A DNA stretch of 64,000 nucleotides, from the NCBI GenBank assembly GCA_021209875.1, contig JAGYVD010000005.1, positions 868,001 to 932,000 on the forward strand. The letters run 5' to 3'. The notes under the pieces are model-generated. The model saw nothing but the letters and a program-made list of their open reading frames with translations, had not been told where the DNA came from and did no database searches. A program made the position numbers and the translations under genes. This document shows, one piece after another, positions 37,863-49,798 of this stretch (position 1 is the first letter of the stretch; every line of letters begins with the position of its first letter). The stretch comes from Rosellinia necatrix. Taxonomy: Eukaryota; Ascomycota; Sordariomycetes; Xylariales; Xylariaceae.

Positions 37863-39318
37863 ATAAGAGCACGAGGTTAGGGGTGGGCCAACTTACAAAT
37901 CGGAGAGAAAGAAAAAAAACCGATAGACGCGGTGTACCTACCGCAGAGGAAGCAGGTCTATACTAACAGCCTGCCAATTCCAACGAGGGATAGAAAGAGG
38001 CTTGAAACTTTTCCCCTTTGTCACCGCCGAGTCAAGTGGGTGCGCACTACGCCATGGATAGTAAATGTACATATATCGCATAGTTGTTTCTACCGATGAG
38101 GGATTCCGAGATAAGGAAAGAAAGCAGCAGGGTGGCGCGAGGAAGGCGAATAGAGAATCGTATATAAAACAACAACGCATGCCCTCCCCCGGGATTTTAA
38201 TAGGCTACGGTTGTCAGACGGAAACGGCTTCCGCAAATCGATTCCCCGCAACGCCGCTTGACACTCCCAAGGCAGAGTGCGACAGACACTTCAACATACC
38301 AGATCCCCATTCTCAATACGTGCTAACCTATCGGACTACGTGTTAGGCTATGTCGTAAGATACAATGTAGAAAGCGCAAGATATGCCCCGGATCAACAAG
38401 TCGGAATATGGGATCGAAACCCAAGTGATGGGGATGGATTAGGCGTAGGAAATAAAGTACAGTATGAAAACTAAAGACAATCTCTGTCTGACGCATAGTC
38501 GCCAAGGGTACTATTATTTAAGCGGCACATCATGTCTAGTAGCTGGAGAAAGTGATAACCCTACGAGGGACAGAAAGCGTATAAGAAAACTTTTGGGTAG
38601 TACAAACTAGAGCCTATGTAACACTGCCTTTTCATAGCACAAAATACAAGAGCATGGGGATCTCCGCCTCCATTATTTTTAAGCCTACTACTAACCCTTC
38701 CCTAGCTCACCGAGTTTTCATTTATAATACCACTCGAAAAACTGCAACCTGAATTCTCCAATGACCAACAAAGGGTATCTGATTCTTTGCAGAATGCCTA
38801 CGCGGTTGAGATCGAGAAAACCATCCACGCAACTATATGAGACGATACGTCATGACTATGTCGTATGGCATACTGAGTGATCGGAAGATTAAGCCGAACT
38901 TCGATCAACCCAGGTGATAAAGGCAAAACCTGGGCTCGATGCTGGGTAGGGTGGTGATACGTTCCGAACGTTCAACACCATGTCGCAAAATCCATAACCA
39001 TAATGTGTCCAAGGCACCTGAACAAGGCAGTAGCCTGCTAGGCGTAGGATGTCGTAGACGTATGATTTGTAAATTGTCTGCTTCAGATGATGCTTCCGTG
39101 CGACTTCGTCATATGTTGATCGCTCCGAACAACAATCGAGCTCAAATTCACTGAGGTACTGGTAGTTCAGGAACTGATAATTAAAAACAAGAAAATTTTA
39201 CTGCAACAGACATGCGAGGCAAGAGACTCCGGGTTGCCGCAAAGCCACGGCTGGTAGAGAGCGCGGCCAACCCTATAACGCCAACCAGTCGAAAACAGTG
39301 TGCGGAGATGGGATGCGG
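37863..39318. other. Convergent intergenic region
   Basis: About 1.4 kb between the complex I gene and the PUF gene, converging 3' ends. No coding exon, RNA gene or repeat array was recognised. Confidence 0.45.
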
Positions 39319-42044
39319 CTATTGGTATGCACGGCCACCATAACGAGGGCCGGCGGGCATACGGCCGACGCCAGGTCCGACGCCAGGTCCAGGTCGTGTG
39401 GTGACGGCCGGGTTCGTGCATAGCATACCAACTCGGCTACCGAACTTAGATCCACGAAGAGACACCATGTGCTTTCGGATGTGAGCTGCCACAATCTCTT
39501 TATGTTGTGGGTTAGCATGTTGTAAGATCCATTGGATTAGATAGTTTCCGTATTGGTCGCTTGCAATATCAATCAATGGAATGCGAGGACGGTCCATGCG
39601 GCCTTCACAGACTCGGTCGAGGTACCGTGCAAGAAACTCTGCTCCGCCGATCTTCAAACACTTCTCAACCACCTTGGAAGCGTACTGATCCATGCTATAT
39701 TCAGCGGCATACCGAATTACATGGTCGATAGCTCTGCTGCGGTCAGCTGGTGCGCCATGCTCACAGATGTGCTGGATGCACCAGTTGCCGAACTGTCCAT
39801 GTGCAACGATATTAATGTTGCTCAGTACCTCCTCGATGCAAGGTCGCTGAGCGGTTATTAGTACGACGATATCAAGGTTCGATGGGTATTTAAGGGACAC
39901 AAACCTTATCTTCTTCGAGACAATTCTCGAATATATTTTGGACTACAAGACTTCCAGTCTCGCCTAGAGCTACCTCATGCCACATACCACGAAGTGCGTC
40001 GTTCACAAATTTCATGATCTGAGGTGGAGACTCAGTCCATCTCAGTTCAAAGAGCTTCTGCCAAACATGGCAGGCGTAGCGATGAATGACGGTTTCAGGG
40101 ATACGGCGTAGGAGCTCATGGACCATGATCGCTTTGTAGTCCTCTGGAACAGAGTCAAACGCCTTCTGGACCACATGGCACCCAAATGGGTCCATAGATA
40201 AGGTAAGGGTGCATCCCCGGATGGCTTCTGCAATCTTTATGACTTGCTCTGGTGTTCCATGTTCAAAACATCTCTGCACCAAGAAGTTACCAAATCGGTT
40301 GACCATCAGAGGATAGGCTTGGGCAACAATCGCCTCAACAATATCATATTTCTGGTCCGGAGTTCCGACCTTGAGCTTCTGCTGGAGAAAGATGGAGGCT
40401 TGCTGATCATTACTGCATACGATTTTATCCACAATATACTTCCAATTGCAGTTGACGTTACGGTCCAAGAGTCGGCGATAGTTCAGTGGCTCCGTAGTAG
40501 GTAGGTAAGTCTGTCCCTCTGTTGCAGTGGGCTGCTATAAACAAAGTGTTAAGTCTATATTGACACAATATATGGGCCATGTAAACTTACCTCAGACTTC
40601 CAAGGCCCGGAAGTACCTGACATAGAAGTAAATTCGCTCGCCAAAGGGGATAGAGGGGTGCCAACAGGGGTAGGCTGGTAACTAGAGTATACTCCGGCGC
40701 CCATGCCATTTTGTGAACCGCCAGATGCAATGGCGTTAGGGTCATACTGGTTTTGGGGATATGTATATCCGCCGTAGCCAAGCTGAGTACTGTAGCCTTG
40801 ACCTGCGCTACCAAAGCCTTGACCACCAAACCGAGCATCGAAACGATTGCCCCGTCGATTACCTAGTGGTTTAGTGGTCAGGTCGAAATCGGGCGTTAGT
40901 CGTTCAAGACGAAAATTGCTGGTGGCGGCAGGTTCATAAGCCATAGTGGACTCAACATAGCTGTGACTTGCAGCTCGTCCAAACCATGGCCCATTTTGCG
41001 GCATCTCTGGAGGGGGTAGACCACCTGGGCCTAGAGCGCTTGGAGTTTGCTTAATACCCCCCCAGATATTACGGGAGCGATTAAAGCCGGTCGCCGATAG
41101 AGAATCGCTGTTATCGGATCGATTATCTTCGTAGCCAGACCAGGTGTGCCCGCTCTCTCTGCCAATGTACTGAGCACTAGTGTTGGCGGGGTGAAGACCA
41201 GGGATTCGAGACGCATTAGAAGCTGCTTGCTGTCCTGCAGGGAATTCGGTATTAACTGGGGAGATACTAGTTGGCCGGTCCAGGCTCAAAGGGCCCTGGC
41301 GAGTGGAAGCAAGCTCTTGATCGAGACGGGTTATCTTGTTCTGTGCCTGGACAAGCTCAAACTTGAGGCGCATCAACTCGCCGTCGCCGGCAGCGGAATC
41401 ATTCACTGTGGCACTTGCAGGTCGAGTAGTGGGAGCTGTGCTCCCGAAAATCTCGTTAGCGGGGGTAATTGGCACCGAACTGCTGGTCACGGCGTATTCC
41501 GGTTTGGGACCATCATTAGCCCCTGCAGGAAAGTTACCAGAATTTCCGTTGACTGAAAGACCAGAGGATCGATGGTCCGGGATCTCAGAGGAGCCGAATG
41601 GTTCGTGGTTAAGCTTAGTCCTCTGCTCCGAAAGTGTTAATTGGGTAGTTATTTAAGACAAGTATGTCGGCTTGTAGTGACTGACCTTAGGACAGCTTTG
41701 ATTGATTAGTGATGAGGTTAAGAGAGCCCCACCGGATCTCTTCTGCGAGTGCGGGCCATCTGGGTCCTGCTTGTACTTTGATTAGCTTTCAATAATGCAT
41801 ATTAAAAAGATGCGGCCATCCATGCAGTGAATGGTTCCGTGGAATCCTAGTGGGATATCCATCTCGATTTCGAACAAGGTAATCATACTGCACTTACAAA
41901 AACGAGGAGAGACTTGAGCTGGTCACTCACGGCGGCAATAGAGAAGTCCTCCTTGCCGACCTTGACGTTCTCGTCCATTTGGACTGTCCCTGACGCCGAG
42001 GTGCGGCGTAGAGCAGGAGATCCGGTTGAGTGAGCCACGGACAT
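39319..42044 (-). CDS. PUF (Pumilio) family RNA-binding protein
   Basis: Exons 42044-41898, 41766-41686, 41622-40591, 40534-39905 and 39846-39319 give 805 aa. PUF proteins bind 3' UTRs and control mRNA stability, translation or localisation. Residues 1 to about 440 are low-complexity Ser/Pro/Gly/Tyr-rich with a short coiled coil (LKFELVQAQNKITRLDQEL). The Pumilio domain follows, with eight repeats. Their base-reading residues (positions 12/16) are S/Q (ASIFLQ), N/Q (FGNFLVQ), C/Q (FGCHVVQ), C/Q (YACHVWQ), S/Q (TGSLVVQ), N/Q (FGNWCIQ), S/E (YASKVVE) and N/Q (YGNYLIQ). The C-terminal tail is Gly/Pro/Arg-rich. Two acceptors (at 41622 and 40534) could each shift by one codon. All introns are phase 0. 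Confidence 0.92.
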
Positions 42045-44287
42045 GCCGTTCTAGTTAGGCTATGCCGGTTCGTGACCTTGAATGTAGGGGTATTGCAAAT
42101 GCCGCGACTGATAGGAACTGTATGTTTCAGCTGAATCTCTAGTTCCACCCACACACAAAAACGACAGATGGAAGAGATGCCAGAATAGCAAAGGTTAGAT
42201 CTTATGGCGAGTGAGAGACCCCAGAATGAGTGGCGAGTGCTGGCCAAATGATGGGGGCGTGGGATGGGATGGATGGGAGGTTGAAAGAAAGGACTCCACC
42301 GCGGATGACAACTAGGAGGAACTAGTCGGCGCCGTTCCGCACGTTTGAGTTCAAATTGATACAACTGCGAGGAAGCTAGCTCCTAGTCGATGGACGAAAT
42401 GATTATGCAAGAGAAGGCGTTGAGAGAAATGTCATGAGCTAGGACAAGAGGATGTGCTTGCCAGTCTAGCTATCCGAAGTTGGGACCGAGTGTATGTGTA
42501 TGTAAGGTGGCAACGGGTATCAGTTCGAGGGGAAGGGAATTTTATATTGGAGAAGTAGCAGTGGCCGCACACCTGAGAATTGACGAGATTATAGCTAAAT
42601 TGCCAACATGCTAGATGCGTCAGATGTGGTAGACACTGGAGACGTAGGGGAGCGTGGCAGGCATTCCGAGATGGCCTACCCAGACTCCTGCTAGATCTTG
42701 TAATTTCAGATGGCCTAGAGATGGAAAGTGTCAGAACTTCAGCAGACGAAACTGTCAAAAGGGCTGGCGGGAAGAGAGAATTGGCAGTCAGTGCCTGTAC
42801 TGGAAGGAGTGTTGTACCTGGTAAGTGTTGGAGGCTACGGGCCGAGTAGATTAGGTAGGTAGGTACTTAGTGAATGGGATGTTGAAAATGGGTACCTGGT
42901 AGGTAGTGCCGGAGAAGGTGGTGGCGGAGTGGAGAGGGTCAATGGAGTTAATAAGTTTGACGAAGTAGGTAGATGGAGAAAAAGAAGTAGATGGAAGGGG
43001 GGACAGGCAATATACATATGTAAAGAGCACTGGACCAGATGGCTAAGGAAACAGAAAGGTCGAGGGGAATCAAATTGATATGGGCAGGTACCTACCAACA
43101 TGCCTACCTGTGGACGTGTGGATCGGGAAGGCGCATCAAGCTACTAGATTTACCTACTTATCAGGCAGCTAGCCAGGTGAATTGAAACTGGAAAGTGCAA
43201 CGGTATGGACCAAAACATGATACTTAAGTACCTACCTTCTATCCAGCGGGCACCTAACCTGACATTGAACAGAGGCATCTAGGATTAGGCGCAGCCTCCA
43301 TGGTCGGCATTACCTACCTAATTGTCTCGCTACGGCATGTTAGATATCTGTGTGCGGTATGTTATCTTCTGAGCTGGCACGGTGGCACCTAGGTCCCTAT
43401 TGCCTACATAGGTAGATATTCGCGCCAAAATTGACCCTCCATACATAAGTCCAGTGGGAAACTGGCTCTGGAAGCTGGCATAGCCTAGGTACCTACGAAT
43501 ATCTCGTTTGCGTTCGTCCCCTTTCATTGCTAGCCCATAACCGAGAGTTTTCTTGCACAGGGTGTCAATTAGATGCTCACCATGACATTTCGCCACGACG
43601 TTAAGTGGTATGCACGCTCGGCAATATTGAATGGCACGAGTGCGCGATGCGAAGCTGCAATTCCGCCAAATATTAGTTCGTGCAACTTGATCGATATTTT
43701 TCGTGGGCACTGCATACGGCTTGATGGGGTGGTTGTTAGCAAGTGGAAGCGGATAAGGCAAAGATGAGGGACGATAGACTGATGCATTGATTCAAAAGAA
43801 CCGCTTACTATATATATTGGATATCAGCCTCCCCCAGGGATAAAATATTAAACATAATATCTCACTGGTTTGAAAGAGTCATCTTCATGTATCTACACCC
43901 ATTTACCACCTGTGCCCTGAATTTTGGCCAGGAGTCGCCACTATGGAGGCTCACGACCGGTTAGACCTAACCCCTATCCATCCCAAGTTGTCCAGAACCA
44001 TTGTTCATTAGGAGACACTGTCACCTAGGACTGAGACATGCATGCTTGGGCTGGGGGCCGTGGCGCGGGGTTCATATCGTTTTTCGGATATATATGGATG
44101 GTCGGGGCTGGTATAATTCGTTTCGAGAACAAAATAGAATCCCTCCAGAGTCTTGTCCTCGGTTTTCCGAGTCGAACTCCCCCTTTTCTATGCCTCATAA
44201 ATATCGCAATTGTTATACATATCGATGATACAAGGATCGGCCGTCGCTAGCGCAAGGCCTATCTGCCTTTCTTGTCTTGATAGGGTG
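42045..44287. other. Intergenic region upstream of PUF gene
   Basis: 2.2 kb, probably including a long PUF 5' leader and promoter. TAGGT/ACCTA motifs are scattered at 42850-43110 and 43230-43320. A 143-codon frame on the minus strand (43761-43330) shows no recognisable feature and is not called. Confidence 0.45.
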
Positions 44288-44741
44288 TTAGTATCCATGA
44301 TCCCGGGGGTATTGAGAGGCAATCGTACCGGTTGCAGTGCGCTTCTTTTTCGGTGCACCTTTGCCACGTTGTCTCCGGCTGCGGAAAAGTCAGTTTTCAC
44401 TATGCGATGCGTAAAACAGTGCACAAATGACTTGCCCTGCCAAATGTTCTTGTCGGTCATCCTCTTCATCATTCAACGTCTCTAGCCCCATGCTCTTGAA
44501 TTCTTTTTCTAGGGTATTGGTCGTAGGTCCCCGTGGCGGGTAATATTTCGCCATACTCGGGCCTCGCAGACGCTGTCGGAGGATTTTATTTCCCATTCGT
44601 ATTCCTTCGGGGTTGTAGGTGGTCGAGAAGATCTGGCATTGGACCTAGACAAGGGGTTAATTTTGTGTGCCACATTCGGCGGACGCAGTCGTCTCTTACC
44701 TTCATGAGGTCCAATAAACGTGCACGAGGGACGGCCGCCAT
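44288..44741 (-). CDS. rsm27: Mitochondrial small-subunit ribosomal protein S33 (Rsm27/MRPS33)
   Basis: Exons 44741-44700, 44644-44436 and 44378-44288 give 113 aa, the usual size. It is a protein of the mitoribosomal small subunit. Visible family features are VPRARLLDLMK at the start, IFSTTYNPEGIRMGNKILRQ, then RGPSMAKYYPP and the basic signature RGKGAPKKKRTA near the C-terminus. That signature appears only if the second intron uses a GC donor: exon 2 ends ...GCAGG, followed by GCAAGT (from 44435), with the acceptor CCGCAG. No GT donor restores this frame. The model is short but the conserved order and length make it secure. Confidence 0.92.
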
Positions 44742-45183
44742 CGTAGCTGAGTGAGTGGCTCGACAGTTACGCCCTCAAATTGTTGTTGAACGATTTGTCG
44801 CAACGCTCCAAATCACATTGAAGTAATCGCAGCTTTGATGAAGTTCAGAGCCAGTCTCCACAGTTGGTCTGTGCGTATGATAACACTTGTGTATGTACCT
44901 ACCAAGCTTTAGTGGATTAACGGGTGGCTAAAACATAAATAAGTGGGTAGGTAGGCAGTTAGCTACCTAGGTAGGTACCTACCTACAAGTTGACTAGGTA
45001 GGTAGGTAGCCAATTCTAGCTGCCGCAGTGGCCGCAGTGCACTTTCATAGGCCCCTAGGCTAGATCACGCAGATATTCGATGCCCACTCTCCTTGCATGT
45101 TGCTTACCAAGTACCTACCAGTCATCACATGAATGCATATGATTTTTACAACAATCCATTAGAAACTGAATGTCAATATTAAA
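44742..45183. other. Divergent promoter region S33 / RNase III
   Basis: 442 bp between divergent start codons. It contains a dense block of TAGG/CCTA motifs, including CCTAGGTAGG palindromes, at about 44945-45010. Confidence 0.6.
44945..45010. repeat. Palindromic TAGG/CCTA motif block
   Basis: Runs of GTAGG and CCTAC in both orientations around CCTAGG centres, so the block can fold back on itself. Similar blocks are at about 54186-54210, 56611-56640 and 57000-57075. Confidence 0.7.
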
Positions 45184-46431
45184 ATGCCTAAGCGCTCTTT
45201 CGAGGAATATTCAACAGTAGCATCGAATTCTGGGTACAATTCAGTACTCGACCATGCTGATAAGCTGTTGAAAGCTGCAGAATCTCTGAAGCGAGACCTC
45301 GAGCGCCTGGCAAACCATGGCAGCAATCCGTCCTCTGAGACCATCCTCTCAACCCTGAAGCAACATAATGTCCGAATACATTCCGCAACGCGGGCGTTGT
45401 CCCAGGATGAGGTTTGATCACCATCGCCCCGTTTAAGGATTAAATCCAGTGTCTGACATGCATGATAGACTGCCGGTTTGAGCGAAACCGAAGGGGCCTT
45501 TCATAAGACTCAGAAAGTGGACCAGAGCCAGTCACCTTCAAACCACCGCCCCCAGTCAGGATTACCGATTCCGCATCCAGAAATGCTCTCCAGATGGGTG
45601 GTTGAGGACGTCCTTGACAAGGATGTGCTACCGCCGCTGCCTCCCGTGTTGGATCCCGTTCTCGAGAAGGCAGCCCGTACGCACGCCGGCGTGGCGAAGA
45701 CACTTGGGGAGATGGACTATGAACGGCTTGAGTGGATAGGTGATGCCTATCTATATCTGGCATCATCGGCACTCATCTATCAGACCTTTCCCAACCTACC
45801 TGCGGGGCGGTGTTCGCAACTTCGCGAACGACTCATAAAGAACGAGACCCTCTCCGACTTCACCGTGCGATACAACCTCGATAAGCGCGCCAGGTTGCCT
45901 GCCGAATTTCATCACGGCGGTAGACCGTCGGCAACCGGGGCTGGCACCTCGGCGTCAAAGAAGGAAAGGAAAAAAATCCTCGGCGATCTCTTGGAAGCCT
46001 ATACCGCCGCGGCCATTCTAAGCGACGCCGGCGGCCTCCCCAATGTTATCGCATGGCTCAAGTCAATCTGGGGCACCGCCCTCGCGCGCGAGATTCGCGA
46101 TGAGCACAAGAAACCGGTGACTCAACATCCAAAATCCGCCTTAGTTCAAGCCATTGGAGCGAAGGGGGTCACCATTTCCTATCGCGACGAAGGCAAGCCC
46201 AAGACCGATAAAAACTCAGGCCTGCCATGGTTTACCGTGGGGGCATACTACGATGGCCTAGGCGAGACTAACCTTAATCTCGGGTACGGAAGCGGTCTAT
46301 CCAAAACTGACGCTGGCGCCAAAGCAGCTGCACAAGCTTTGGAGAATAAGAAGTTGATGAAGCGCCTAAAGCAGCTGAAGGACGATATGAATGCCACACT
46401 TCAAAAAGCTAGAGATTCCCAAGACAAATAG
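45184..46431 (+). CDS. Ribonuclease III (Rnt1/Pac1-like) with dsRNA-binding domain
   Basis: Exons 45184-45411 and 45469-46431 give 396 aa. RNase III enzymes cut double-stranded RNA; Rnt1/Pac1 types process pre-rRNA, snRNA and snoRNA in the nucleus. After an N-terminal helical region (LLKAAESLKRDLERL), the nuclease signature reads YERLEWIGDAYL (Glu161, Glu164, Asp168), and GDLLEAYTAA (Asp249, Glu252) supplies the second acidic pair. A dsRNA-binding domain follows at about 295-380 (HPKSALVQ; GYGSGLSKTDAGAKAAAQAL). There is no PAZ or helicase domain, so it is not Dicer. The intron (57 nt) is phase 0 with a CTGAC branch site. Confidence 0.9.
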
Positions 46432-47335
46432 TGCAGGTTGATGTATGTTTGGGTATTCTAATATGCCGCTAGATAGCAACTTTGTCAAGTACTATAGTAA
46501 ATATAATACCACATATAGCAAAACGCGCCAATTTGTTAGAGTAGAAGGGCAAATGTTTAATAAGTCATGATAAATCAGCATCGACTTAAGACCTAGGCTG
46601 CGATTTAGGGAGGCCCGATAAGAGAGGTTAGCCGTGACAAACGTTTCGCGCATTGGCGACCCGTCCCCATCGAAAGGCGGCAAAAGTCCTGCTGGCTCTG
46701 ACGCTTGAATGACAACTCATAGAGGTTGTATTCAGTCCACCTGACATCAGAGAGTGTGTTGTGTGCCTTTTTTGTTGTCTAGGTCAGGCCCTGGGGTGGA
46801 TATAGTTGCGCTATTTAGACAGTCTTGTTTCTCAGTGGTAGGTAGGTACTTATAACTTAGAGGAAGCAACCCCCTCCCCCCCCTCCCCGGCGCCCTAAAA
46901 AAAGGCCAATGTCACACAAGGTGGGCATGAATGCGGTAAAGCGAGAGCCGGAATACACCCCGAAGAAGATGCTGTCGTGTCTTGCGAGGAAGTGGGCAAT
47001 GCAGAACACAAGGCGTTGTGGGTTGGTCATTTGGGAGTTGCTGAAGGGGGATAGGGACAGGGGCGGAAGAAACACGTTCGCAACACAACAAGTGTATGGC
47101 ATCTTGATTTGGGGTTGGTTGAGTAGTAGTTAATATTGTGGTCGGAAGCTTTCTTTCTAGATTATTACCGAACAGCCAAAGCGAAATGGAGACAGGCAGG
47201 TAGAATTTGGGATAAGAAAATGAATAGAGATTCAAACCTATCGTATCCCCGATATTGAGCACGTAGCGACAGACTATTCGAGCTTTGCATGTAAATCTTT
47301 AGTGCTTCATTCATCTGACTTGTACTGTTCCAACA
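46432..47335. other. Convergent intergenic region
   Basis: About 0.9 kb of 3' flanks. It includes a C-run (46869-46888) and TAGGT motif (46840-46850). No gene is recognised. Confidence 0.45.
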
Positions 47336-49798
47336 TTAAGTAGTAACAATTGTAATATGGCCAGCAGATCCCTGTCTATCAACCTTTAGGCTTTGATTCT
47401 TGTCCTGCATTTTCCATCCGCGCTCTATTGCCTTATCCGAGGCATCATCGGCCTCCCCAAGCACGTCGGTAAGTTCATCTCCTCGTAGTTGGGCGACTGT
47501 GTGCCATATGTTGCCATAGCGAGAATACTGTGTCTGTGCAACATACAACGCTGCTATAGCCCCTACGCAAACCACATGCAAGATAATTAAGGTGCTGACC
47601 GTGATGTATCCTGAGCAGCCATTGGCCGAACAGGGCCCCGGAGTTTGGGTAGCCGTAGTAGCCACCGTGGTGGCACTGCTAGGTATCTGCAGCGTACCCA
47701 AATATCCGTAGTAAACCGAAGTGAACATAGTTGTCGTGAGCGACAAGAGAGAGTTGGCAGCCCGTCCGGTCTCCGCAATTATATCACTAAATAGTAGGCC
47801 GATTCCAGGGTCCGTCGGAAAAGCCCTGATGTTACAATAATAACAGAGAGTGAGGGTCTGGTTTGGCTTGAATTCAGGATATAGCTGGAAGTACATAAGG
47901 ATTTCCATTGATGCTAGGATAAGCATGTTGCTTGTGATGTTTCCGAGGTATGGGTGGTAAAGTAGTTGAGAGGACGATGAAGGCTCAGGAGTGCCGAGGA
48001 CCTCGAGATCCAGGATTTTCCTATCGGCGTGGCTGCCTTGTGGTTGTTGGGCGCCCATAAGAGACTGAATATCGGTGGTATTGTGCGCATAGGAAGTCTT
48101 AATCCATTGAGCTTGAGGCTCACGTAAATGCCCAGGGGCAGTCATCGATGTATGAAAGCGGCCAAGATGGAACCCGGATGAGCAGAGGGTGATATTGAAC
48201 TGTCCAGAGACCGTATCATAGCTCTTCCACTCCTGATATGAGCTCCCTGGGGGCAACACAGTTTCCTCGGGCACGCGCGTCCAGTTTTGAGAGCTCATAT
48301 CTGTTGTTATAATCAACGATACTGTGGCGTTTTCCGACCAGGGACCATTTGCTGGATCCCACATCGGGTCGTAGCTTGACGGACCATTTTCTCCCACAAC
48401 GCCATCGATTACGCAGCGACTTGACTGCCAGCCACTATTTCCAATTCTACTAGGGATGTAGCAGTTAAATCCCACAGTCCCACAGCCTCTAACACCGCAT
48501 AAGCTGCCTGGAGTCACTTCTGCGTCGGTAAAGCTTGCTTCATAATCGACAGTGCCAATGATGCGCCCAATGGTCCCTTCTGCACTCTCGGCTACACCTA
48601 TACGGTTAGCGCCATATATGGCACTGATTCGGGGCCGAATGCATGAAGACTGGGAGCTCAGAACGATTGTTGTCCCTTTAGCGTTTCTGACCGAAACTCT
48701 ATCCTGGGATTCAGGGATAGGTAGCAGAGACCTCTGAATCAGACCAGTATCGCTGACCCCTTTTACATCGGGAGTAGCATTGAAGCTTGTCTGAACCTCG
48801 CCAATAGTCGCATACACAGGGGGTCCAGTGATGAATTCTAGCCCTGAAAGGACAAGAAAGAAGTCGCCCTGATCATAGGGAAAGAGGTCTCCGAATTGCG
48901 TGTGATTTTGGTTACCAACGATAACAAAGTCGTTGATGTCGGAAAGAAGCAGAGTCGAAGAGAATTGAAGGGCTATTGTCACGATGATGATGATTAAGGT
49001 CAGCCACGTCTCGGCCTGCAGGAAGACGGCACGAGGTCTCTGAGATAATAGCAACCCCCCTAGCTTTAGAGGCCCATCATTAAGACTGCGCATAACAGAA
49101 AGCCATGCCACGTGACGCTTTTCTGTGCCATACTTCTCTAGTATAAGGGCCGCAATCATTGAAGTACAGATAGTGGCCTGAATTCCCACGACAATGCGCA
49201 ATGCAACAGAGCAAATGGTGATGGTTTGTGCAAAGTAGCCGTGTAGAGCAATGAAACGCCATAGATGGCTTGCGTCGGCTGCCTCATTAGACCCATGTCC
49301 AAACCAGAGAAATGTAAGAAAGCCGAAGATTCCCAAGATCCAGAGAGAGCCCCCGATTATACCGAATAGTCCTTGATAACCAAGTGATTCTTTCAGGGAA
49401 AGTCGCTGGCCAGCTGGACGTTTCGCTTCTTGCGCGAATACATTTCCAGCCCGTTCGCTTGACAAATATGATTCTTGGTTACTGGAAACCTCTTCTTGGC
49501 TGTAGATACTTGTGATAGACCGTTCGATGGCCGTTTCATGGCCGTGAATTTGCTGAGCAACCGAAAGCTCCCCTCGGTTGCCGTTATAGGCAGCAGAGCT
49601 TCCAGATAGCGCTTCGGGGTCGTGGTCTCTTCGATCTCCAACAAGCCCTTCTTGGTCTTCGTTACTCGTGACGGAATCTTGAACGAACAGTTCCGGGCCG
49701 TGGCTTGCGTGAGCCCCGAGAGTGTCTCCTTGATTTCCGATGTCGTTAAGGGAGTCCTCCGGGGGTGATTCCGGATTGTAGACTCGCCCAGAAGCCAT
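47336..49798 (-). CDS. Large membrane protein of unknown function
   Basis: A single exon of 820 aa. I do not recognise a named family; similar four-segment proteins occur as hypothetical proteins in filamentous fungi. Residues 1-140 are polar and acidic. Hydrophobic segments follow at about 144-167 (IIGGSLWILGIFGFL), 190-220 and 262-286 (LTLIIIIVTIALQFSS). About 440 residues then carry several Cys (LCGVRGCG, NCYIPS) and N-glycosylation sequons (NHT, NAT, NWT, NIT, NTT, NQT), so this part is probably outside the cell or in the lumen. A last segment at about 729-753 is followed by a 67-residue polar tail. No transport or enzyme motif is seen. Confidence 0.8.
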   Translation of the reverse strand: MASGRVYNPESPPEDSLNDIGNQGDTLGAHASHGPELFVQDSVTSNEDQEGLVGDRRDHDPEALSGSSAAYNGNRGELSVAQQIHGHETAIERSITSIYSQEEVSSNQESYLSSERAGNVFAQEAKRPAGQRLSLKESLGYQGLFGIIGGSLWILGIFGFLTFLWFGHGSNEAADASHLWRFIALHGYFAQTITICSVALRIVVGIQATICTSMIAALILEKYGTEKRHVAWLSVMRSLNDGPLKLGGLLLSQRPRAVFLQAETWLTLIIIIVTIALQFSSTLLLSDINDFVIVGNQNHTQFGDLFPYDQGDFFLVLSGLEFITGPPVYATIGEVQTSFNATPDVKGVSDTGLIQRSLLPIPESQDRVSVRNAKGTTIVLSSQSSCIRPRISAIYGANRIGVAESAEGTIGRIIGTVDYEASFTDAEVTPGSLCGVRGCGTVGFNCYIPSRIGNSGWQSSRCVIDGVVGENGPSSYDPMWDPANGPWSENATVSLIITTDMSSQNWTRVPEETVLPPGSSYQEWKSYDTVSGQFNITLCSSGFHLGRFHTSMTAPGHLREPQAQWIKTSYAHNTTDIQSLMGAQQPQGSHADRKILDLEVLGTPEPSSSSQLLYHPYLGNITSNMLILASMEILMYFQLYPEFKPNQTLTLCYYCNIRAFPTDPGIGLLFSDIIAETGRAANSLLSLTTTMFTSVYYGYLGTLQIPSSATTVATTATQTPGPCSANGCSGYITVSTLIILHVVCVGAIAALYVAQTQYSRYGNIWHTVAQLRGDELTDVLGEADDASDKAIERGWKMQDKNQSLKVDRQGSAGHITIVTT

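Noticed and set aside
43330..43761. 143-codon minus-strand frame
   Set aside because: No recognisable domain, no neighbouring exons, ordinary intergenic composition.
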